Both the position numbers and the translations under genes were made by a program. A DNA stretch of 64,000 bases, taken from the NCBI GenBank assembly GCA_016194745.1, contig JACQBA010000015.1:124236-188235 (forward strand), written 5' to 3'. Below are positions 57,821 to 64,000 of the stretch, one piece after another; the first letter of the stretch is position 1, and every line of letters begins with the position of its first letter. This DNA comes from Elusimicrobiota bacterium (GTDB lineage: Bacteria; Elusimicrobiota; Elusimicrobia; UBA1565; JACRDR01). Under the pieces are notes generated by a model that worked only from the letters and a program-made list of their open reading frames with translations, had not been told where the DNA came from and did no database searches.

Positions 57821-58399
57821 ATGGATTCGAACCGGAAGCGCCGCCTCGCGCTGTCGTCCTTCTGGCTGCTCTGCGCCCTATCGCCATGCGGCGCGAACGC
57901 CCAAGGCAGCCGCAAGAAGATCGGCGCCGACCTAGGCGGGTGCTCCCCGAACTACAGCTCGAGCCCCAAGGCGGGAGAGAATCAGATTCCGAACGAGACC
58001 ATGGCCGACGCGGGGCCCTGCAAGACGGAAGACGGCACTCTCATGCTCCCCAGCATCGGGGACGTCCGTGACGGCGCGCGCTACCTTCCGCTGACGGGCC
58101 TCGAGCGCGACGTCGCGTCCGCGCTGGCGAGGTTCACGCCCGAATCCTGGGAGCGTGACATCGAGCGGCTTCAGAAGTTCCGCAAAGAAGAGGCCGTTCG
58201 CGCGGAGTCCGTGAAGCACCTGCCGACCGCCGGGCGCTACGAAGCGTTGGGCTGTCACCTCCTCGGCCTTGGCGACCCGGCGAACTGCACGCCGGAAGCC
58301 GTCAGGCGGGCCACCGCGAAGAAAGCGGCCGTTCCACCCTTTACCACAAGGGTCATCCGAGCGGGGAACCCTCCCCTCGACATCCTTAATCGCAGATAG
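57821..58399 (+). CDS. Secreted protein of unknown function
   Basis: This 192-residue protein has a signal peptide (LALSSFWLLCALSPCGANAQ). The mature part has cysteines in LGGCSPNYSSS, DAGPCKTEDG, ALGCHLLGLG and ANCTPEAVRR, enough for two disulphides, and a central helix (ESWERDIERLQKFRKEEAVR). CATGCT ends 6 bases before the ATG, a weaker case of the leaderless pattern. No family recognised. Confidence 0.62.
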   Translation: MDSNRKRRLALSSFWLLCALSPCGANAQGSRKKIGADLGGCSPNYSSSPKAGENQIPNETMADAGPCKTEDGTLMLPSIGDVRDGARYLPLTGLERDVASALARFTPESWERDIERLQKFRKEEAVRAESVKHLPTAGRYEALGCHLLGLGDPANCTPEAVRRATAKKAAVPPFTTRVIRAGNPPLDILNRR

Positions 58400-58453
58400 G
58401 TCCGGTCCCTGGCGGCGCTTCATCCCCCGCCCGTTTTTTGACATAATCCGGCC

Positions 58454-59593
58454 GTGGAGACGATTTCGGCCGACTACCTCGTCAGCCGCCCCCCCGCGGA
58501 GGCGAAGGCGCTCGCCCGCTACGTCGCCTACGAGCAGACGGTCGAGCTGCCCGAGGACGCCGCGCTCCCGCAGAACGTGCGCGACGAGATCGTCGGCCAA
58601 GTCGACGCGGTCGAGCCAGCCCCCGGCCAGCCGGGCGCCTCGGTCATCACCCTCTCCTTCAACGTCCGCCTCTCCGGCCTGCGCCTCGCGCAATTCTTGA
58701 ACCTCGTCTACGGGAATATCTCGATCCAAAAAGGCATCCGCTTGATCGACCTGCGGCTGCCCGACTCCTTCCTTAAGGCCTTCCCCGGTCCCGCGCACGG
58801 CATGCAGGGAGTGCGCAAGATACTGGGCGTCGAAGGCCGCCCGCTGCTGGCCACGGCCATCAAGCCGATGGGCGCGCCGCACAAGGTCTTGGCCGACATC
58901 GCGGGCCAGTTCGCTTTGGGCGGCGGCGACATCGTCAAGGACGATCAGAACCTCGTCGACGATTCGGAGGACGCCTTCCGCGACCGCGTCGCGCTGTGCC
59001 AAGAAGCGGTCGCCAAGGCCAACGCGAAGACGGGGCGCAGCACGCTGTATCTCCCCATCGTCACCGCGAGGCAAGAGGACGTCGAGGCGCGCGTCGCCTT
59101 CGCCCTCGAGCAGGGCGCGCGCGGCATCCTGTTCTGCCCGTTCCTCTCGGGGATCGACGCGATGCGCCACTTGAGCGCCAAGTACAAGCTCGTCATGATG
59201 TCCCACCCTTCTTTTTCCGGCGCGTTCTTCTCGGACTCGAGGCACGGGGTCACGCCCGGCATCCTGCTCGGCTCTTTGATGCGCCTCGCGGGCGCGGACG
59301 TCTCGATCTTTCCCAACTTCGGCGGTCGATTTTCCTTCACGCGAGAGGAGTGCATGGACCTAAGCCGGCGCCTGCGAGGTCCGTGGGGGCGCCTCAAGCC
59401 GTCGTTCCCCTCACCCGCCGGCGGCATGCGCTTCGAGAGCCTGCCGTCGATGAGCGAGGACTACGGCGAGGACACGGTGTTCTTGATCGGCGGCGCCTTG
59501 CTCGGCAAGGAGCGCACGGTCGAAAAATCGACGCGCGCCTTTCTCGATCAGATCCGCAGCCGTTTCCAGGAGACGCTATGCAAACCCGCCTGA
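58454..59593 (+). CDS. RuBisCO-like protein (form IV)
   Basis: This 379-residue protein has the RuBisCO large-chain layout: an N-terminal alpha/beta domain, then a TIM barrel with LLATAIKPMGAPHKV (K137 at the K175 position, but M139 where carboxylases have K177), GGGDIVKDDQNLVDD (K162, D164, but Q165 where the Mg ligand Glu is expected), MMSHPSFSGAFFSDSRHG, and LAGADVSIFPNFGGRF. These changes and the HPSFSG motif point to form IV, whose members act as enolases or isomerases in sulphur or sugar-acid metabolism rather than fixing CO2. CATAAT ends 6 bases before the GTG. The next gene starts inside its 3' end. Confidence 0.9.
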   Translation: METISADYLVSRPPAEAKALARYVAYEQTVELPEDAALPQNVRDEIVGQVDAVEPAPGQPGASVITLSFNVRLSGLRLAQFLNLVYGNISIQKGIRLIDLRLPDSFLKAFPGPAHGMQGVRKILGVEGRPLLATAIKPMGAPHKVLADIAGQFALGGGDIVKDDQNLVDDSEDAFRDRVALCQEAVAKANAKTGRSTLYLPIVTARQEDVEARVAFALEQGARGILFCPFLSGIDAMRHLSAKYKLVMMSHPSFSGAFFSDSRHGVTPGILLGSLMRLAGADVSIFPNFGGRFSFTREECMDLSRRLRGPWGRLKPSFPSPAGGMRFESLPSMSEDYGEDTVFLIGGALLGKERTVEKSTRAFLDQIRSRFQETLCKPA

Positions 59594-60105
59594 CGCTCGC
59601 CCTGCTCCTCGCCGCCGCCTCGGCTCGGGGGGCGGGACTGGAACTGACGAGCCCGGCCTTCAAGGGCGGCGAGGCCGTCCCCCCGAGATTCACGTGCTCC
59701 GGCAAGGACGTCTCTCCCGCGCTCGAGTGGAGCGGCGCGCCCGAAAAGACCGCGGCCTTCGTCCTCACCCTCGACGATCCGGACGCGCCTCCGGGCGTGT
59801 GGGTGCACTGGGTCGTGCTCGATCTGCCCGCGGCCGAGAAGGGCCTGGCGGAGGGTATCAAGGCGAAAAAGCTCCCCCCCGGCGCCGGCTTCGGCGCGAG
59901 CTGGGGCGTCGACACGTTCTCGCGCGCGGAGTATTCCGGCCCCTGCCCGCCGCCCGGCGCGCCGCACCGCTACGTCTTCACGCTCTACGCCCTCGACGCG
60001 AAGCTCGGCCTTCCCGCCAAGAAGACGACGAAGGCCCTGGCGCTCAAGGCGATGGACGGCCATGTCCTCGCCAAGTCCGAGCTGATCGGCACCTTCAAGC
60101 GCTAG
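59578..60105 (+). CDS. Exported YbhB/YbcL-type PEBP-family protein
   Basis: This 175-residue protein has a signal peptide (MQTRLTLALLLAAASARGAG) and the PEBP fold found in YbhB/YbcL: LELTSPAFKGGEAVPPRFTC, KDVSPALEWSGAPEKT, FVLTLDDPDAPPGVWVHWVV, and GPCPPPGAPHRYVFTLYALD. The D-x-D-P and G-x-H-R elements form the small anion pocket. The biochemical role in bacteria is unclear. It starts 16 bases before the RuBisCO-like gene ends, with AGGAG about 6 bases upstream, so the two are co-expressed. Confidence 0.92.
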   Translation: MQTRLTLALLLAAASARGAGLELTSPAFKGGEAVPPRFTCSGKDVSPALEWSGAPEKTAAFVLTLDDPDAPPGVWVHWVVLDLPAAEKGLAEGIKAKKLPPGAGFGASWGVDTFSRAEYSGPCPPPGAPHRYVFTLYALDAKLGLPAKKTTKALALKAMDGHVLAKSELIGTFKR

Positions 60106-63100
60106 TGAGGCGGCTCCTCGTCCTCGCCGCGATGCTCGCCGCGCCCCTCTGCGCGCAGGAGCATTGGATCGAGGAGACGCTCACGCACCTACGCGCCGCG
60201 CCGGGCGACCTAGGCACGCGTCCCGAGCGCCGGCCGGTGCCCATGAGTCTCGAGCCGGCCGAGCTGGCGCTGAAAGATCCTGCCTCCCTCCCGCGCGCGG
60301 CGCGCGACCTCGCGGAGGACGTTCACGCGGCGACCGGCCTCGACCAACTGGAGCGCCGCCTCGCGCATGCGCTCGGCTCTCGGATCGTGAAGGAGGACGA
60401 CGCGGCCGCCGCGGAGTTCCCCATCGAGCTGCCGCGCGGCGTCGCGGGGCCGGCGAGACACTTGTGGAACGCGCTCGTCGCCGCGCGCGGGAGACTCGCG
60501 CGCGCGGGCGGGCCCTCCCCGGAGGAGGCCAAGCGCCTCGAGGACGCCGTCACGCCGCTCCTCGTCAACCGCAAAGCCTTGCCGCCCGACGAATCCCACT
60601 ACGCGCTCGCGGGGCGCTTCCCCCATCGCGAGCTGCTTCTCGCGGCCGACCGCGTCTTGACCGCCCTCGAGCCGGCCGTCGTCGAGCTCGAGAAAGGGCC
60701 GGTTTCGGGGCCGATGCGCCTCAAGCGCTCCACGCCGCACGGCGCCGTCCTCGTCTCGCGCGAGAAGGAGGCGGTGTTCACCGAGGAAGACTTAAAGGAC
60801 GTCTCCCTCCTCTTGCATTGGGGCGAGTCGAGCTCCTACGAGGCCGCCCCGGCGCGCGCGCGCGCGGGCGAGGTCAAGGTCGTCGTCGATTTCGCGCCGA
60901 ACGTGACGGCGCGCGGCGACGGCGCCGCCACGGGCGTCTTCGGCGTGGGCGTCCTCGTCCTGCCGAGCGCGAAAGGCGCCAAGGTCCTCGTCTCGGGCGA
61001 CGTCTCGCTCGGCGCGGGGCTCTTCGGCGCGGGCGTCCTCCAGGCGGCGGGCAAGGTGACGCTCAAGAGCGGGGCCTTCGCGCAGGGCGCCGCCGCCTTC
61101 GGCCTCGGCCTCGTCGATCTGCGCGGCGACGACGCGTCGCTGTCGGCCGACTACGCGGCGCAGGGATTCGCCTTCACGCGCGGAGCGGGGCTCCTCCGCC
61201 TCAAAGGCTCGGGGGCCGATCTCGGCTGCGGGCTCAAGTTCCCCGATCCGCACGAGCCGCAGGCGGCCTTGAGCCTGTGCCAAGGGATGGGATTTGGTCC
61301 GCGCTCCTACGCGGGCGGCGGGCTCGGTCTTCTGGCGATCGAGGGCGACAAGAACCGCCTGCGCTCCGGATACTTCTCCCAAGGCAGCGGCTATTGGCGT
61401 AGCCTGGGCGTCCTCTCCTTCAAAGGAAACGACGGCGAGCTCTTCGCGCGCCGCTACGGCCAAGGGGCCGGCGTCCACTTCGCCGCGGGCGCGCTCCTCG
61501 TCGACGGCGACCGCAACAAGACGACGCACTGGGGCGCGGGCCCCGCGATCGGCTGGGACTACGGCGTCGGCTCCCTCGACGTGCGCGGCGACAAGAACAC
61601 GCTCTACTCCGCTTGGGCGACGGGACGCGGCGACGCCAACGGCCACGCCTTCGCGCGCGTCGAGGGCGCGGGCAACCGCATGTCCCTTCCCGACTTCGCC
61701 TCGGGCTACACGCGCCGGAGCGCCCCGAGCTTCGCCGTCGCGCGCGTGAGCGGCAAGGACAACCGGCTGCGATTTACTCAAGTTCCCGCCGCGACCGCCG
61801 GCCCGCTCGTGGCGCACGTGAGCCCGTGGGGCGCATTGTCCGGAGATGCGGGGCTCGTCCTCGATCCCGCCCTGGACCTGGGCGCGCGCGACTGGCCGCA
61901 GGTGCCGCGCGAGGCGGCCGTCGCGGAGGACCGCGCCTTCGTGGAGGGTCTCATGAAGCGCGCCGAAGCCCTGCCCGAGGCCGAGCGCCCCGCGGCCTGG
62001 CTCGAGGCGATCGGCGCGGCCGAGTTCGACGCGGGAGGCCCGCGCGAGGCCGCGCGCAAGTTCCTGTCGCTCCCCGCCGAGCGCGTCGGCGCCCTCGTCC
62101 CCAAGCTCCATCCCGACCGATACGGGGAGATGAAGTGGGCGTGGGTGTTCTTCCCCGCCTTCGGCCCGCTGCTCAAGAAGGACGCCGCGCGCTGCGCGAA
62201 GGAGTGCCCGGGCCTCGAGCGGTTCTTCGCCTACGGCATGAACGACCAGCTCCGCGCGGAGGAGGCGCTTCCCGCGCTCGTCGAGGGGCTCACGGACGCC
62301 GACTGGCGGCTGCGCCGCTCCGCCGCTTCCCTCCTCGGCGCACTCTTCGGCCGCGAGACGGGCGAGGAGACCGGCCGCCTTGCCTTTCTAACGGAAGCAA
62401 GCGGCCTCGGCGAGGCGTCCGCCGACGCGCCCGATCTGGACGCCCGGCTTGCGCGCCTCGGCAACAAGACGTTGCCCGAGCTCTACGCGCTCCTCGCCTT
62501 GGACGAGTCGACGACGCCGGCCGAGCGCGTCGCGCTTTTCGACGCGACGCCGAGCGCCTTCGACACCGTGCCGCTCTCGACGCTCAAGGAATTCGCACGC
62601 CTCCTGCGCGCCCGCGGCGGGCGCGGCAAGCGCGTGCTCGAAAAAGAGCTCGCCTCCGCCTCGGCCGCGGCGCCCGCCGCGCGCGCGGCGGTCCTCTCCG
62701 TCGCCGCGGACGCCGACGTCTCCGTCCGCGCCGGCGCGCTCGCGTCGCTCGGACGCATGGGAAGCGGCGAGGACGCGCCGCTCCTCTGCGCCGCCCTCGC
62801 CGATCCGGCGGCCGAAGTCCGCGAGGCGGCGTCCCTCGGCCTCGCCAAGATGGGGGTCGCCGCCAAGCCAGCGCTCGAGGCCTCGCTCAAGGATTCCGCT
62901 CCGAGGACGCGCGCCTACGCCGCGTTGGCCGCCGCCCGTTCCTCCAGCCCGGAGGTGATCGCGCTCGTCGGCGGCGCGCTCAAAGACCCGGACGCGGACG
63001 TCCGCCGCGCCGCCGCCGCCGCGCTCACCGCGCTGCAGTCTCCCCTCATCGAGCACAGGAAACCCTTTCGGGACGCTCTCCGGGCACTCATTAAGGACGA

Positions 63101-63155
63101 CCCCGACGCCGGAGTTCGGGCCACCGCGGCGTATGCCGAAACGATGTGCCGGTGA
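60105..63155 (+). CDS. Large exported protein: beta-repeat middle, HEAT-repeat C-terminus
   Basis: This ~1016-residue protein starts at a GTG that shares its first base with the last base of the PEBP stop codon. Signal peptide: LLVLAAMLAAPLCAQ. A helical domain (~15-220) precedes a ~350-residue stretch of short Gly-rich strands with regular turns (VLVSGDVSLGAGLFGAGVLQ, KVTLKSGAFAQGAAAFGLGL, LSADYAAQGFAFTRGAGLLR). This looks like a right-handed beta-helix or barrel. The C-terminal third has HEAT-like repeats (DVSVRAGALASLGRMGSGED, AAEVREAASLGLAKMGVAAK, DADVRRAAAAALTALQSPL). I know of no family with this order. The C-terminus may dock a partner while the middle forms a surface structure. Confidence 0.72.
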   Translation: MRRLLVLAAMLAAPLCAQEHWIEETLTHLRAAPGDLGTRPERRPVPMSLEPAELALKDPASLPRAARDLAEDVHAATGLDQLERRLAHALGSRIVKEDDAAAAEFPIELPRGVAGPARHLWNALVAARGRLARAGGPSPEEAKRLEDAVTPLLVNRKALPPDESHYALAGRFPHRELLLAADRVLTALEPAVVELEKGPVSGPMRLKRSTPHGAVLVSREKEAVFTEEDLKDVSLLLHWGESSSYEAAPARARAGEVKVVVDFAPNVTARGDGAATGVFGVGVLVLPSAKGAKVLVSGDVSLGAGLFGAGVLQAAGKVTLKSGAFAQGAAAFGLGLVDLRGDDASLSADYAAQGFAFTRGAGLLRLKGSGADLGCGLKFPDPHEPQAALSLCQGMGFGPRSYAGGGLGLLAIEGDKNRLRSGYFSQGSGYWRSLGVLSFKGNDGELFARRYGQGAGVHFAAGALLVDGDRNKTTHWGAGPAIGWDYGVGSLDVRGDKNTLYSAWATGRGDANGHAFARVEGAGNRMSLPDFASGYTRRSAPSFAVARVSGKDNRLRFTQVPAATAGPLVAHVSPWGALSGDAGLVLDPALDLGARDWPQVPREAAVAEDRAFVEGLMKRAEALPEAERPAAWLEAIGAAEFDAGGPREAARKFLSLPAERVGALVPKLHPDRYGEMKWAWVFFPAFGPLLKKDAARCAKECPGLERFFAYGMNDQLRAEEALPALVEGLTDADWRLRRSAASLLGALFGRETGEETGRLAFLTEASGLGEASADAPDLDARLARLGNKTLPELYALLALDESTTPAERVALFDATPSAFDTVPLSTLKEFARLLRARGGRGKRVLEKELASASAAAPAARAAVLSVAADADVSVRAGALASLGRMGSGEDAPLLCAALADPAAEVREAASLGLAKMGVAAKPALEASLKDSAPRTRAYAALAAARSSSPEVIALVGGALKDPDADVRRAAAAALTALQSPLIEHRKPFRDALRALIKDDPDAGVRATAAYAETMCR

Positions 63156-63193
63156 CGGCAGCACGGAAAGCACGGACCATCCGTTCTGCCGTC

Positions 63194-64000
63194 CTATTTC
63201 TCCCGATATCTCTGTAGGTCCCTCACCATCGCCTCGGAAACCACTCCCGCTCCGGAATCGGACATCAGATCCCCCGGAAAGGGCGTGACCTCGTAGAACA
63301 CCGCGCCTTGGGGATCGTTGGGCGAGCCCTCGTACGCGCGCAGGTAGCGGTCCGAGAATCCCAAGAGGTGCGCGACCTCGTGCGCGATCGTGTGGCACGT
63401 CACGGGCGCGCCGCCCAGGATGATTCCCCGCGAGGCGAGCACGTGGACCGAGGAGGCGCCCGTCGTCAGCGCGTAGCCTGGGGGAAACCGACGCAAGTGG
63501 TCCGCCGCATCGATCGCGGCACCCCGCGCGGGCGCGCCCTTTGGATACAGCGTCTTCGCCTCGACCTTGACCCACTCGATGCGCAGCCTCAGGCGCGCCG
63601 CCTTCATCGCGGGCGCCTCGTTCCAGACGCGCTCGATTCCCGCGCCGACCGTGGCCAGAAAGGGCGCGCTCGAGACGTCGGTCTGAAGCGGCAACACGAG
63701 CGCCTCCGACCCGTCCGCCGCGCGCCGGAGCCGATGCCACGGCACGGGCTTGAAGGCGAGCATGGCCTCCTCGAGCTTGCGCCTGCCGCGCGCCGCCGCC
63801 CCGCGCGCCGCGTCATCCGTCGCGCTCGAGCGCCACAGCCGATACGACGTGAGCAGGTCGTTCGCCCCGCCGAAGCCGGGGTGAAGCCACGCCTCGCGCT
63901 GCCACAGCGCGTGGTACTTCACATGCTCGTCGATCCTGCGCGCGTTCTCGGCGCGCAAAAGGTACTCGTCGACCAAGGCGTCGAGCGGGCGGGCGCGGCG
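63194..64000 (-). CDS. Metzincin-like zinc peptidase, partial (5' end outside window)
   Basis: The frame is open to the window edge (268 codons seen); a TTG at 63976 is unlikely to be the real start. The zinc site is CHTIAHEVAHLLGFSDRYL: H-E-x-x-H-x-x-G-F-x-D, in which the third ligand is Asp as in snapalysin-type (M7) peptidases. GDLMSDSGAGVV downstream supplies a candidate Met-turn. The N-terminal region is helical with many Trp/Arg residues (KYHALWQREAWLHPGFGGAN). I infer a protein-degrading enzyme, but substrate and export are unknown because the N-terminus is missing. Confidence 0.72.
   Translation of the reverse strand, partial: RRARPLDALVDEYLLRAENARRIDEHVKYHALWQREAWLHPGFGGANDLLTSYRLWRSSATDDAARGAAARGRRKLEEAMLAFKPVPWHRLRRAADGSEALVLPLQTDVSSAPFLATVGAGIERVWNEAPAMKAARLRLRIEWVKVEAKTLYPKGAPARGAAIDAADHLRRFPPGYALTTGASSVHVLASRGIILGGAPVTCHTIAHEVAHLLGFSDRYLRAYEGSPNDPQGAVFYEVTPFPGDLMSDSGAGVVSEAMVRDLQRYREK

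Noticed and set aside
58454..59593. CO2-fixing RuBisCO
   Set aside because: The Mg-ligand Glu and a substrate lysine are replaced (Q165, M139) and the HPSFSG motif is of form IV type.
59694..60104. N-terminal extension of the large HEAT protein
   Set aside because: It overlaps the PEBP gene in another frame; the GTG at 60105 begins a proper signal peptide.
1..64000. Mobile elements, prophage or integrated plasmid
   Set aside because: I found no transposase, integrase, phage structural gene or paired attachment repeats; composition is even apart from short AT-rich promoter regions.

Overview
The window is high-GC bacterial DNA with densely packed genes on both strands. There is no rRNA, no transposase and no CRISPR array, and I recognised no tRNA. 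The mix suggests a free-living, diderm, probably aerobic or facultative member of the Elusimicrobiota. That mix is recO-glyQ-glyS, a type III glutamine synthetase, a RuBisCO-like protein, a small SWIB protein, many secreted or lipoprotein-type orphans and giant signal-peptide proteins. The phylum is an inference from style and content; no marker gene here proves it.

Layout. 1-4.9 kb: small secreted proteins (catalase-like, DUF2147-like, a tandem IPT/TIG pair, an NlpC/P60-like protein) and a lone HicB-like protein. 5.1-8 kb: aldehyde dehydrogenase with a tiny membrane protein, then two secreted orphans. 8.1-14.8 kb: one 2214-residue exported protein that joins an M48 metallopeptidase to a UbiB-like kinase fold. 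14.9-19.8 kb: recO, glyQ and glyS, with heptad repeats between the two glycyl-tRNA synthetase genes. 19.9-26.4 kb: exported orphans, including two that share an undescribed ~90-residue repeat and one with a proline/arginine repeat.

26.4-32.2 kb holds the most interesting locus, a minus-strand operon. In transcription order it encodes a degenerate HicA-like protein, a long-chain polyprenyl diphosphate synthase, a PqqD-like protein, radical SAM enzyme A, a MenA/UbiA-type prenyltransferase, radical SAM enzyme B, a 39-residue PqqA-like peptide and radical SAM enzyme C. The peptide gene overlaps the last enzyme gene by ATGA. I read this as a ribosomal-peptide pathway whose product may be prenylated, possibly a peptide-derived lipoquinone. 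The genes are seen directly; the product is a hypothesis.

32.3-48.8 kb: a modular adhesin-like protein, a peptidoglycan amidase, a decayed amino-acid-binding protein gene, spermidine biosynthesis with a eukaryotic-type AdoMet decarboxylase, an MFS exporter, CpXC and SWIB proteins, nadE, and two PilZ proteins with C-terminal membrane helices. 48.9-64 kb: PBP1A with two lipoprotein genes, a pseudouridine synthase divergent from an exonuclease, type III glutamine synthetase, a RuBisCO-like protein with a PEBP protein and a 1016-residue beta-rich/HEAT protein, and a metzincin-like peptidase cut by the window edge.

A genome-wide theme is transcript architecture. About eighteen genes have a TANNNT -10 box ending only 6-8 bases before the start codon, which predicts leaderless mRNAs. 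Others have a clear AGGAGG-type ribosome-binding site. This pattern decides several start codons given below.
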